DNA of 64,000 bases, taken from assembly GCA_036345935.2 (NCBI GenBank), contig JADWOT020000001.1:15345053-15409052 (forward strand), given 5' to 3'. Of the stretch, positions 45,850 through 57,827 are shown in pieces. Both the position numbers and the translations under genes were made by a program. The stretch comes from Taenia hydatigena. Taxonomy: Eukaryota; Platyhelminthes; Cestoda; Cyclophyllidea; Taeniidae. The notes under the pieces are model-generated. The model saw only the letters and a list, made by a program, of their open reading frames with translations, had not been told where the DNA came from and searched no databases. Within the stretch, counting starts at the first letter, position 1. Each line of letters starts with the position of its first letter.

Positions 45850-47100
45850 AGTCCTTCATCCAGACAGTGTGGTTTTTCATGTGGATAGGCGGTATGCGTC
45901 TGGGTGGATGCCAAATGGCTTACTGTTGTGCAACTGACTCTATGGAAGGATTTGGATTATTAACTTCAGTCTCAATATAGCGCCGCTGGCAGGCACTTTA
46001 AATTGGAATAGCAAAGAGTTGGAAGCCGTTCAGTTAAGCAGGGTAGCTGGTCATGGACTACTACGTCCCACTTTTTGGCCAGAGAGATTTTGCGGGTGAC
46101 CGATCAAACGATCACAATGCCTCGTGTTAAAAGGGGGCAAATTACTGACACCAAATCCACCTTGTTTGCATCCAAGCTTGTGTTTCTTTTCATAACTTTT
46201 GTAAGGACGACATGGATTGCAACACGGCAAGCAAACGCAATAGTAAACTGTATTTGAAATCTGTTTTGCAGTGCGATCGATCCCCTTCAGCGGCTCCTAC
46301 TTATTTCCTTTCAACAGAACCACAAAACCAACAGGTATGGGTTGGCAAGATGATGTGTTTAAAATATGCCTGATTCCACAATATGCATCAAACGAAGAAC
46401 ATTTTTCTCCTAGCGCTAGTTTTGATTGTAAAATACTGTATTTACTGATATCGATTCGACTCGATGTCTGAGCGTTATTTGGCAGAAACACCTAGCCCCA
46501 TTGTAAGGTGGTCTCGACTCTACATTGCACAGTTTTCCGCGCATTTACATTCTTTTTATTATTTAAATATTAGATTTGACATAATAATTGGATTTCTATG
46601 CTTAGTGGTGCACAATTGGAGACATTTCATGCATTCATACCCATAGTATAGCCAAGATAGACGTTAGGAGCGGACTGACCATGGATGTAAATCCGCATTG
46701 TAGGCCGGTCCCGATGTTTTGCCAAAGAGATTTCGGTAAGATAGTGTGCTGCTGAAAGCGAGGTGAAGGAAGGAGGCCCGTCTGAACGGGCAAGTGTTAA
46801 GCAGCGGAACTTTCCCGTGCCCAGTTTACTGCCTCCAGCAGATGGTGAGACTACGGGAAAGTAACTGGAATATACATATAATCTGCCATACTTACCTACC
46901 AACGGCTTCGAGTTGGGCTTGTGTTTACGTGATGCGGACCCCACCGACCACTTAACCTGATGTCCATTCCACAAGGTAGGGAAGTGTACAAGAATAGTCT
47001 TTGTGAGTCATTTACAGCTGGCCAGAGGAGACAGCTTGGTCGTGAGCCTAGGTAACTAAAGGGTTTCAGAGGCGCCAATCTGTAGCAACTGATTGTTCGT
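45850..47100 (+). repeat. Third, worn copy of kinase unit A/B
   Basis: Matches unit B in order. GGATTTGGA...GTCTCAAT near 45950 fits the coding DVLSFGVSIF stretch at 7228. GCAAATTACTGACACCAAAT near 46137 fits 7623. ACAAAACCAACA near 46320 fits 7829. The stretch 46700-47080 fits 4120-4530 and 8260-8680. The kinase part is unreadable apart from a weak GHGLLRPTFWPERF at about 46050-46091, which could be the G-x-RLPRPxxCPExL stretch. Clearly an old copy with no coding potential left. Confidence 0.6.
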
Positions 47101-47608
47101 TGTGTACCTTTCCGCTGTGAAAACATATCAGCACATACAGGATAGTACATGCAAGCATTGGGCCCTTGGATGTGGATGGATTTTAGTGGTTGAATTAAAC
47201 GACAAAAATCCACCGATTGTGGCGACTGTAGGGTGTAAATCTGAACTACTGGTGTGGTCATTGCAGTCTCGGTGACAGACCCTTCTGACAAATTAGGCCC
47301 CCTTTTATCCAACGTATAGTATGACTTCCACACGTTAACTGCTATTATCCATGGAATGATTTTAGCATAGCCTACTTAGTCCAAGGAGGGATGGTAGCAT
47401 GAATCCATGCATGAGAGCTACCAAACTAGTTGTATATTGGAACAAAATTTACCTGCGTTACCAGTCATCTGTTTAAAATTAATTCTTGCGTTATTCCCAC
47501 CGATTTCCTCCTTTATTAGAAACGTCTATAATACAAAGAGCTAGCTTGGCCGCCCTTGATTTGTTGGAATCCACTTCATTTTGACTAAGCAACTACAGCG
47601 GGTTTTAA

Positions 47609-47902
47609 TTAAAAACAAGAGCGATCGCCAGTTGCATCATGCAGATCGGTTTTTGTGTTCACTTGTGTCACGTTGAACGAGCAATTTTTAATGGTTAATT
47701 TCTTGAGTAGCGCATCAAACTCCAGGCAAATATAAAGACGGAGCGCATCACATCCTATGGGTGTGAATGCATGAGGAACAGGTGGATTGGTGTTGACGAA
47801 ATAATGAACGATACGATTGTAAAAATAATTAGTAATGCAAGCGTTACTTTCAGCGAACACCGTAAAAGAGTTGCAGAATGTGTTATTAGATTGCGCAGCC
47901 AC
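47609..47902 (-). CDS. Unrecognised - strand ORF, partner at 62640-62875
   Basis: A 97-codon frame with sequons NNT and NVT, three to five Cys and NTNPPVPHAFTPIGCDALR. The partner in block F2 aligns at the DNA level but has shifted frames (62631-62834 and 62672-62875). So F1 is the cleaner copy here, or neither codes. No family recognised. Confidence 0.25.
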   Translation of the reverse strand: MAAQSNNTFCNSFTVFAESNACITNYFYNRIVHYFVNTNPPVPHAFTPIGCDALRLYICLEFDALLKKLTIKNCSFNVTQVNTKTDLHDATGDRSCF

Positions 47903-48493
47903 CCATTTACTGTCTATTACCTCATGAATAACAAATAAAATCCATCTGCCCAGCTCCTGCGACTTTTACATCCACCGTCTGATGCAGATGCAAAGTAACC
48001 GTTTCATCACTCAAGCCACAGACGTCTTCTTTAGGGCTCCTAACGCAGCGTTTTTTAACTCTCTTTAAAAGTGAAACAATTGATGGGCCTTGAGTCCATT
48101 ACGCAAGTAATTTGACCAAACTAGCTGAGTGAGCTTTGAAAAGGTGAATTCAGAGTCGATGCATCCTACATGCAGCTCATGAGTAAATGCAACTCTTCGA
48201 CGCGAACGGCAAGCCAACTGTTTGTAGTCAAACCACTGCTTCTACTCTCTGCACGCAGCTAGTTGCACTTAGCTGCCATGCACAGTGATTGATTCGATTA
48301 ACTCTAAAATTGGAAGTGTTTCTGAGGTTTCTTATTGCAGTGAGTAAGTACTTTAGTTGCGATTTGCCATTAGGAATTGTATGCGCAGAGCGTTAAAAAT
48401 GGAACATGTATTCTTTCATCACGATATTGGAAACATTTGTGTGTATTTATATGAGAAGCAACTATCGTTTCTTTTACAGGCCAAAAAAATCAC

Positions 48494-48720
48494 TTATGCG
48501 GTCATCAAATGAAAATTAACTCCAGAAATAATACCAATATTTTGCTTTTTTAGCACCGCTGATTTATCCAAATGAAGCGGCGATGATAAAAGACCCCTCA
48601 CCCAGTCAGTTTTCGAAATCAGAGCAAAAAAGTGGGTTGGACACGCCCCACCACAATGTTGCAGCTGACCGAGCAATAAACTTACAACAATTGTTGACAG
48701 TATTGCTAGTTGCGTCTCTC
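48494..48720 (-). CDS. Unrecognised - strand exon, partner at 63651-63872
   Basis: LLLGQLQHC and LDKSA here match LFGQLQYC and SDKSA of the better-preserved partner, in the same order and spacing, with KTD between. Both are open. This and the ORF at 47.6-47.9 kb may be two exons of one - strand gene. Confidence 0.3.
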
Positions 48721-49017
48721 ACACCAAATTCCTATCTTAACCCAGTACAATAATATTTGGTGGGTAGCATTTGTTTTTTGCTTTGTTTTCTATAAAGCAG
48801 CTTTTCTTAACGCGACGGTAACGTGTGTCCTTCCTGTCTTTTGACGGGGCAGACCTCCTAGCAAAGCAACGACTCGGTTGACCACTTTTATTTGCAAGCA
48901 GTGCTCCCATTTGGCGTTAATCTAACTGTTAGACCTAAGCAATTCTTCTCCAGACAGGTTGCTACACAAATCGGTAGGGCATAGAGGCGGCGGACGGTGA
49001 AGTTAAAGAACGTTTGA

Positions 49018-49275
49018 ATGGCCCATGCCAAATTGACCTTTTGGACATTGTGGCACAAAATGAGACCAGAGAATGCTTACACAATAGAGGACTTACTAAG
49101 GAACCCCTACGTCATTTATGACATATTTTACAAAAAGTGTTTGGTGTACCATCACTGGCAATTCAGGCGATTCATGTTTAATCACTTTCCTGGCAAAGTG
49201 CATTACTGCATTGAAGATCATCGGCGAGAGAAGTGTTTGGAACCAAACAATGTTAAGTGGCAGGTTTTGGCATAA
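49018..49275 (+). CDS. Unrecognised 85-codon ORF
   Basis: Starts with ATG and runs open with a protein-like composition: AYTIEDLLRNPYVIYDIF then KKCLVYHHWQFRRFMFNHF. Rich in aromatic residues, with balanced charge. No family recognised, no second copy and no clear splice sites. It may be an isolated exon. Confidence 0.25.
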   Translation: MAHAKLTFWTLWHKMRPENAYTIEDLLRNPYVIYDIFYKKCLVYHHWQFRRFMFNHFPGKVHYCIEDHRREKCLEPNNVKWQVLA

Positions 49276-49639
49276 CTCTACCGTTCCGCGACTAGGGCTT
49301 CATTGTTCATGATTGAATAATACCTGACATGGAACTGAATGTTGCATGTAGTGCCAAGACTCCTCAAACATTTCTAAAACAAAGTTATGATGATGTTTTT
49401 GGATAAAATGCGAATACCAAACGGCTTAAGCAGAATAGATAGAAAACGAATGCCTCAGGCATAAAACTTTTAGGAATACACAAGACGAACGTTAAAAAGC
49501 TGAAGCTCCTGGCGATTTGTTAAGAGTGTCTGAGAACATTTAAAAGAAAGGGAAGCAACAGATTATGAAGTTGGTTAGGAAAGTTGAGAATTGAGTGGTC
49601 ATTAGGATAAAGAGAACAGACGCCAGCGGCTACATTGCG

Positions 49640-49945
49640 TAGATGCCCGTGGATTTAGCGCCCCATCGAGGTTATGCTACGTCGGTCCAGGTTAGTACCT
49701 GCATACGTGGCGGAGACGAAACGCTCCAGGTCGCTGGCTCACTTTGTTGCAATCCAATCATCTATATTTAACTTTAGTCGCCCCTGCTACTCCTTGTTCC
49801 TTTAAAATCCTCTCCACACATTTGCGCTATTTCCTGCAGTCAATACCTATCCCACCATATCACATCCCTTCGCACTTTACTTGATTGCTGATTATTTCGT
49901 GTATATGCTACCGTATTGAATAAGGCCATACCAAAAACGAGGCAG
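49640..49945 (+). repeat. Dispersed repeat, copy 2
   Basis: Partner of 39235-39560 (see that entry). The downstream ORF 49945-50166 (LRWPHRKADEDKCDVDDCMV) lies just outside the repeat and has no recognised family. Confidence 0.7.
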
Positions 49946-50456
49946 TGAAGATGGTGGTGGAAGCGGATGCTGAGTTCCTTCGGTGGCCTCATCGGAAGGC
50001 AGATGAGGACAAATGCGACGTAGATGATTGCATGGTCAGCCACGAAGGCCTCGAGCTAAATGTCAACGGTCTTTGGGAAGGGTTCAGTAGAACGTCTGCT
50101 CTTCATTTTTGGTACGTAGACAAAATAAGGTGGCACACTGCGATTTTGAGTCGGCATCTAAAATGATACTAGAGTCCGAAATTCATATCTAGGTTAAAAG
50201 GAGGTCTGCTCAATTTTACAGCCATGTAGCATTTTCATGGATTGTCCCTTCATCCTAGATCCTATGGTTGTGAGATCGACTCAATAAGGGCGCATTTAAT
50301 AATAATGGTTAAAGTGAAAAAAGTGGGTCATATATGGGTAGAGTATAGACCCTAGTCTGCATCAAAGAATCCCGATAAATATCTTGCCCTGAGATTTTTG
50401 TTTAACAAAAAGGGTATTGCAAATGTATACGTGGTTTCGAAACATCTTATTTTTCC

Positions 50457-50870
50457 GTGCAATGGGTGGAAGTGGACAAAAAACTCATGTTCATAGAGGA
50501 GCCAACAAGAAGGGAGTCGGTGACTATGACTATGATAATAAATGCTGATTTAGTGTATTTCATTCAATCGCATAGAAAGTCGACATACGCACGTGCCAAC
50601 ATCTGTGCGCTTAGTCTGGGGAGTAGATCAAATCGACATGTCAAAGGAGTAAACAGGGTGATGAGAATGTGTGCTCATTCATTGCTCGAATCCATTTCCC
50701 ACAGTCAAAGCATAGCCACCGGCTTCTGTGGTTCTCTTAATGTCACAGGGCTTCTAAATTATTATAGGTGGTATGAGTCCGTTTCCCCACCAAGCATAGT
50801 CCACAATTTGACCCTGCTTTTGGTGGTTAGCCACGAAGGTATCATGCTAAAAACAAAGGTTCTTAAGTGA
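50457..50870 (+). CDS. Unrecognised 137-codon ORF
   Basis: An open frame with ATG at or near its start and no motif assigned. One other frame contains a loose HVHRGANKK, but nothing around it supports a kinase. No second copy. Confidence 0.15.
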   Translation: MQWVEVDKKLMFIEEPTRRESVTMTMIINADLVYFIQSHRKSTYARANICALSLGSRSNRHVKGVNRVMRMCAHSLLESISHSQSIATGFCGSLNVTGLLNYYRWYESVSPPSIVHNLTLLLVVSHEGIMLKTKVLK

Positions 50871-51900
50871 CTTCTTGTCGTCGACACTCACAAGTGTTGG
50901 TAGCGTCGAAAGAGTTCAATAGTGCATTTGCCCATCAGCTCTGATGTATATATGAAATGAGGTGACGTACCACAGTTCAGAGTCGGTCTTTAAGATGATA
51001 ATTTCTAGACTGTCAAGGTTCATTGATCATCTATGTTTTAATTACCACGCCATGCTTCATGATTCTTTACCTCTGCTGCCTAATTCCTGTCACCATTTGC
51101 CCTTCCGTTCGACTGGGTGGCTGTGTCTTTTTGCTTGTTTTACCACAAAGTCAATCCTCTACCGTTGTTATTTTTTTTTATTTATTTCAAGGCTGTGAGC
51201 ACGCATTTCTTAAATGAAGGCACGCATCTACTTTAACCTCAACGCTGAACTTAAAGTTAAGTATGTATCTCAGTATTTCCTTTACGTTGGTCATATTTTG
51301 GCTAAGTGAGTTTGTTTGATCCACCGCAAAACAGTTTTCGCATATCGCGTGTGCCACTGAACTCGTTTTAGTGACCAAATGCCCAGCGCTAAAAAGAACT
51401 ATGCTTTGAGGTTAACATTTGGAGGTAGCGTAATTTAATGATAATTGCTCCCTTCTAAATGCGATATCCAGGGCCTTCTCAGCCCAAGCACAGCGCTGGT
51501 GTAACTAAACATTGCGCGTGTTGCGTATATGATAACGGCTACCAGACCTTTGCGCAGCCTGTTCCATGCTTTTGTAGAATGCATTCTGACGCGGCTGCAG
51601 TATCTCATTCTGTCCGCTTGTAATCAGCTTGATTTTTTCTCCTTTTGACTACTAGTGTTTTGTCTTATACCAATCTACCATTATCTTTGAGGATAACATC
51701 GTGAGATAGTAAAGGCGTGGCTCACTGAAGCTGGCACGTCATGCCTATAATTCTTCCCTTGATGAGTGATTATTAGCCTGGTTTCTGCACAATGACAATT
51801 TTTGCGTGAGATTAACAAAATAGGCGATTGGTAACTTCATTAGCAGAGACGAAGCAAAAACTTGCACAAAGTAGCAGTAAGTTAAAGTACAATGGGGGTA
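50871..51900. other. No gene recognised
   Basis: Short frames on both strands only; a pyrimidine-rich patch at 51060-51190. Confidence 0.45.
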
Positions 51901-51913
51901 CGGAGGAAGTGAC

Positions 51914-52963
51914 TTAAGCACTCGCTGACAACATCGTTGACATTTGAAAACGAATGGTTGGATGGCTCATTCGTGCGAAGCAGGCTGAACGGAAGTGCTT
52001 TGCGACTTCTCTACAGCTATCTAAAGCCTTTATCCTGCTGCCATTTTTGGCTTTCTCGCACTTCACTCTAATATCAGACCTTCGTCGAGAAAAAAGTGAT
52101 GCACTAACACACTTGCTGTGTGGTTTTGGTGGCACTTTAATGAGTTACATATCAGTGCAAACAAATCTAGCCCTAGAGGTAAAAAACCTCAGAAGTGGCA
52201 GTCATTTTAAAATCAAACAAAATATGTTCAAGTTTCTCAATAAATAATCGAATTGCAAACATTTAATTTCGCAGTACATCTCTTGCTCACCATGATACTT
52301 TAAGGATATCAGAAACATAAATGGGCAATCGTAAATGAAAAGAAAATCTAGCGTTAGCTTTAAAGCTGATGGAAAGATCCTACATGGTTTTTGTGGCTAT
52401 TTTGGTAAAACAATGTGATTAGGGTGAATTTACAAAATTAATGACTACTGAATATTCTCATCTGTTTATGAATGAGGATAGCAGCCTCTGTGCAAGATGA
52501 GTGCCAGCTAAGTGGTAGTTTGGTGTGGGGATGTAACTACCAGCACTCAGCGGTCCAGCCAATTTTTTCCAGGTTCTTCATCATGTCAACGCATTATAGT
52601 TGGTGCGTGGTTTGATAAACTCTGCTTTACCGCACTGCATATTAGGCGTTTGATAACTCACAGTTACTGCTCTTTGGGAAAATGGTAGCATAAAACTGAG
52701 TATTCACGACCAAGGTTAAAACTTGCATTAACTTCTCACTAAATGCGCATTGTATGCACTAGCATGTTTCATTCACTAAACATAATTCTAAGCAGTGATG
52801 TATTGCCAAATCCTTTTACGCCGATAAATGCTTGGCGATTGAATACCCTTACTAGGAGAACATCTTTGGCGATGATGTATGCCAACGAACTGTGCAAAAT
52901 AGGCTCAAGGGCAGGAAGCAGACGTGATTTAAAGTATCCATCAGGTGGGCTAGAACCACCCAC
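51914..52963 (-). pseudogene. Tyrosine kinase remnant (- strand)
   Basis: Three pieces occur in order on -. The frame 52963-52769 has SLAYIIAKDVLLVRV then FNRQAFIGVKGFGNTS (52885-52796), fitting helix E, the catalytic loop (VLHRDLxxRNxFI) and VKIxDFGNxS. FG of DFG is kept; HRD is not. About 52565-52515 reads IGWTAECW, a stop, then LHPHTKLPLSWHSS, fitting PVKWTAPEAL..., HTxKSDVWSF. The frame 52135-51914 ends with CREVAKHFRSACFARMSH (52003-51950) then RFQMSTML, fitting CPEEVYxLMxxCWxxxPxxRPTFxQM. The terminal piece is the most convincing. No N-lobe or regulatory domain was found upstream on - (53-54 kb). Confidence 0.45.
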
Positions 52964-52969
52964 TAAATA

Positions 52970-54240
52970 GGCAGGACGGATGAATTGACTAACCGAAGTA
53001 GTCGTTAAGACTTGCTTGAGATTAGGCTCCTTCGAACGTCAACCCAATTTAAGGCTATTTTCGTGGGGAGAAAGCCGATTGGCGTGAGCAGAGTAGCAAA
53101 CTTTAGGTGATTGCAACCTTGACTCATAATTCGATTCCTTTAATGGCTAGGACGAACGGGCATCATTTCCCTGAAGTAAAAATGCAAAGTGAAAATGCTA
53201 CGGGTACGTCCTTGCCCATGCCAAAGTTTTTAAGAACAGTTTTTTAAGTGGTTTTAGAAAGTATGCCGAACGCTGCCAAACTATCTGACTTGGAAGGAGA
53301 CAAATAGTGCGCCTTTTAATAGCCTTGGGTATGACCCTAACTCCCTCGACTATTATGCACTTTAACAATTAAACACGACTTGATTTGGCATGCTTAATCT
53401 ATTACATTGGTTTGTAAAGTTTTGGCTCGCAACTTCTACGAAATCTGTGTGTGATGCACTACAGTTCAATTGATGTAAATTATCCTTCACCTTCAACTCT
53501 GCCTATTCATGTAATTATTTCAGCATGCTCACCATCAATTTTGTTTTTTTTGTCCGTTTTCAAAGTGCTTTCCTGTGGGATAATGAGAGACTCCAGAATT
53601 TTAAAGCAACTGATAGCGATCACAAGCAAAAGTAATTAACTGAAAAAGGTGATAACCTCACACTATAGGTGGCAGTATTGACAACTGGAAAAGCAAAAGG
53701 AGACCTCATACAAGCTTGCGTGAGTGAGTGACTCCGAAATGTCATGTAATTTTGGATGACGCAATTGCCAGTTGGCACGTCGAATAAGCCACGCTTGCTG
53801 TTAGGTCTTGGGTTAATTATCAATCCCCAAGTGGGCGAGGTAATGACAAGTGGATAATGCGATTACGTCTGACATTGAAGGCACTCATGTATTTTGTGTC
53901 TCGATGAAAAATCAGATGATATCTCCCGAACCGTTTAGCGCCAGCCACTTTACCTGATGTGGAGTTCGCTAGCCTGCTAATATGCTAACGCATGGACCAC
54001 TGACTGACTGGTAATTTAAATAATGGGCAAGCTAGACCACCAGCTACCCAGTCAGAGACATAGACAGCCAATCATGGAATGCATAATAAATACTTTGACT
54101 TCTGAGCTGCCTGACATTGAGCTAGATGACCAACCATTTTGCAAACCCGCATTCTAGTCAACACAAATGTTGCCTGATCCCCACCTTACTTGCGACTACT
54201 CTAGCATAAAGCAGTCTAGAGGCGTGTAAACTGTTGTTCA
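52970..54240. other. No gene recognised
   Basis: Would be the place for the N-lobe of the - strand kinase, but none was seen. Short frames only. Confidence 0.4.
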
Positions 54241-55578
54241 GAGCAATCCCTTCAATCCATTTTGGAAGTCATGTTTGCATACTGGGAGGCACTCGTTGGG
54301 ATGTTGCTAAAACGAAACAAAAGGTGCTTTACGGAACCCTCGACGGGCATGAACTGCATAATGTGGCGCAGTCTCTTTACATCACATAGGGTATATCGGG
54401 ATGGCGCCGTGCGTTTCGAGCCACCTTAGTTCCTGGTCAGCCATTGTCAAAGCGTAAGGAGGTGTGAACAGGAAGCATTCTAGCTGCGCTCTCCTGCTAC
54501 TTCTATCCTTAATGACTCATTGGTCTTCCTTATTATTGTAGGGATGCCATCTGCGTCTACCATAGAGAGACAAGCGATGGCATAGCTTGGATCGGGGAGA
54601 TCAAGGTGCTTAATCACTCGGAGTATCCACGACCCCCTCCTCTAAAGGAATGAATAGGATATGGGCCACTCACAGACGCAAGCAACATGTACTAGTAATG
54701 AACAACCTTGCCTGCAATTCGCAGGCACCATCGACGTCGTCCTGTTTAGTGTACGATTTCAAATACTGTTTTTGCCACATTCGGTGTCTCTATTCCCCCT
54801 TATGTGAGCAGAATCAGGGTAAAGGTGATAGCACACGTAGTGGTGGTATGGATGGGATTCAGGAGCGCAACAGTTGGACACTTCATTGCGTTATCACATT
54901 CTCCACGTATAAGTAAGACCCCAATTTTGTGCAATTACCAAAGTGAATGCGCAAAAAACTGTTGTTGTCAAAACTTTTGTTTGTCATGGCAGTGTGTTAA
55001 ATATTTTGTTAATATGATACCGGCGGAGTCTGACTAGTAGAGTCCAATTTGTACCAGCATGTCCCCAACTCTTTTGAGTTATTGTGCAGTCTTATTTGTC
55101 TAGATGGAACGGTGTTACCACATAGAGTCGTTTCATTTGATCATGGGCTGGTCATAGAGAAACGAAAGGTGTCAGCAGAAGGAATGAGGGACAGATGGAG
55201 GTTGTGTAATTCTGTGTCTGCTCTTAATAGCTCTCTAGAAGAGTAACAGAAGCAAACAGAGGGGACGTCTTTACGAAGAGGGTGTCATCTGTCCCCTCGC
55301 GAAGGGGGTGTAATTGTGACAGGTGCTCTGATCACTGAGAACTGTTATGCTTGCCACGCAAGAGGTTTCCAACTTCTGGCAGAACGGGACTATCAATAGC
55401 ACACAAGGCAGTTCATTTATTTGCTCCCAAAGAGCATTGTTTTGGGCTCAGTGCAAAATTTCGCTTTAACAAGTGCTTCGTCGCGCTAGACGCCAACGAA
55501 AGCAGAGGACGGTGGTGAGTTGCACCGGTGACGTTATTTAACCACATTTCGCGGCGAATAGTTCTTATGTGTTTGCAG

Positions 55579-55716
55579 ATTAGCGCAGGACTCACTCCTA
55601 ATCCGCTAATGCAAAACGGTGAGATGGCCAGAGGCAAGTCCACGAACGTTGCATCAATGTGTTGTGCAATGACAATCGGAATGAATCCAATCAGCCACTG
55701 CCAGTCTTCTGGCTAA
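55579..55716 (+). CDS. Putative last exon, partner of 26499-26636
   Basis: Preceded by TGTTTGCAG. Same length as the D1 copy, no indels or stops, ends in HCQSSG and TAA. Differences are scattered and include several amino-acid changes (for example AGLTPNPLMQ against AGLTSTRQCR). Confidence 0.35.
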   Translation: MSAGLTPNPLMQNGEMARGKSTNVASMCCAMTIGMNPISHCQSSG

Positions 55717-55744
55717 ATAGTAAAACTGCCTCTATTAAACGGAA

Positions 55745-57827
55745 GGATATTCTTGTTATGCAGAAGCGTAGGACAGATTGTGAGAAGCGTGATCATTATT
55801 TAGCCATAAAAGATAGGTAGGAAGCTTCGATTGCTCCACGATGGTGCTGACCATTATTTGTTGGGATAGAGCACCCACATAGTAATGCAGACGCTCTACC
55901 ATCTAGTAGACCAATCTCGAGAGAAGGAGATGATGTTGCATTGCGAATGTATTAAACATCCCTGGAAGAGGATGCAAAGTACCAAGAGAGCTTCCTTCTA
56001 CATTCTTGCTGCCAACACGCAACCAAAGGTATGAACTAGTCTAGAAAGTGGGATGAGTATGCCACCGATGGATAAAACCTTCTCTCGAGGATGAAGTTGG
56101 ATGATATTGTGAAGGCGTTAGGTCTCATCTGTGCCTAACGGCATCATAGCTATTGGTACAAACAGTTCTTTAAGAAAGCTACACGAGTAAGTGGACCAAG
56201 TGAGTAATGCCAAAACTGCAACAGTTAAGGCACTTTTGGAAGGCCTGAAATCACAGTGATCGCACCGATCCAACCTACGCCCGAAGGGGTCCCAGTGGAA
56301 AGAGTGGACAATGATATCGTAGGTCCTCTACCATCCCTTCACTGATGCAATCTCGATATGATAGACTGCTTATGAAAGCGGCTGAAGCCAAACTTATGTA
56401 TACACAAATTATTAAAATGGCCGCTTCAGATTTTCCGCAAAAAGGAACGAGATTTGTCGGTGTAGCGTGCGTTATTCGGCAGATAGCAATCAAGAACGTA
56501 ATTTCTTTAGCCGACTCTTACTAACCATGCAAGACCTTACAGTTGAAAGACATACACACAACTCTGCAGAGCAAAGGGTGGGTAAAACTGTAAAACCACA
56601 CTCCTGTCAGACTGTGAATATCTTACGCTGAGTGCTCGAAACGAGGTGACTGGGATTTAGATCTGGGGCGTATCTTGTCCTTTTCAAACCAGTCTGATAT
56701 TCTGGAGATCGAGGAGGGAAAGGAAAACGGCTCACCTACTACACATATTTCTATGAAAGAAACTTTATGAAATCACGTATCCAATGAGGAGTAAAATAAA
56801 AACAAAAATGCTGCAAACAGATGATAAAGTGTTTTCATTTGCTCAACTTCGTGGCTGATAATTCAGTAACTTATTAGTTTGCTCTTCTTCGGTCCAAGTC
56901 TCGTTGCACATCTCATCCACCCTCATTCTGCGGTCGACTAGCCAGAGCGAATGATGACAGCAGCAGTAGAGCGAAATCCTGGGGAAAGGCAAATTGGAAG
57001 AAACGCGTCGATTAGCTATTCCTGTACTTCTGTTCATTCATTATCCCCGTTACTGCAAAGTAACCGCGATATAGTCAGGTACTGAGTGATGGTCGTCGGT
57101 GGCATTCCGCCTGTCCCCTTGTAAGGCATGCTTAGATTGTTAAAATTACTAAGGCACCAACAATACTTCTCAGTCCCACCTGAAAGACTATCTATTAATG
57201 GCTTGTACAATCCACCGACGGCGAGTGGCAGTGTCCTTGTCACAGTGTTTCTGTTGCGTACACGTGCAGCTGGTTGAACCGCCCGCAACGTCGGATATTG
57301 GTGCAAATTACCGTCAGATTAGTTCAAACTGGTTTGGTGACGAAAAGGTTCGTTTTGGCTCACCTGTTTTCCAAAGCAATATAAAGGCACACACTTTACA
57401 CTCCGCATCGGTTTAGTCACCATCTCAAAAGTACGAACATCTGTTCATGAGTTCAGCCACCCTACGCCTTCTATACTGCATTAATAATACCTTCACTCCA
57501 ATCCGCTGAATCGCGTGTCACAGAATGTTGCTCTGTTTCAATTTAATTGTGCTTCAACCTCTGCATTCCGAGTTTCGATAGGCTTATCATTTGTGGTTGC
57601 ATATAAGCAGGACAAAATTATGTAAAATAATAAGACCGGTAAAATTATATGCTGATGTGGTGCTACCAGGACCTCTGCACGTCCTTCCGAACACTTTGAA
57701 GCAGCACTTGAGAATCTCAGCTTTTTAATACGCTCAGTTAATTGGCTGGATAAAAAGTGATCATACCTGGCTGGTGATCCCTTGTCACCTAAAGGAGGCT
57801 TCATTCAAGCAGTTGTTTTCAGATTTC
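55745..57827 (+). repeat. Internal tandem module 1 of D2
   Basis: Begins at GGA-(T/C)ATTCTTGTTATGCAGAAG and ends at ...CAGATTTCAG, immediately before the same start word at 57828. Period about 2.08 kb. It corresponds to 26668-28815 in D1. Confidence 0.85.

Larger units (their letters stand above)
47520..48870. repeat. Duplicated block F1 (pairs with 62545-64000)
   Basis: About 1.35 kb related to the right end of the window in the same orientation. Landmarks are CCCTTGATTTGTTG with CCATTGATTTGTTG, CAGTTGCATCATGCAGATCG with CAGTTGCATCGTGCAGATCG, CACCGTCTGATGCAG in both, and GTAGACCTCCTAGCA-type words near the right edge. Diverged, with indels. Confidence 0.8.

Noticed and set aside
50480..50540. 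Kinase catalytic loop HVHRGANKK
   Set aside because: No other kinase landmark upstream or downstream in any frame on +, and the frame closes quickly.
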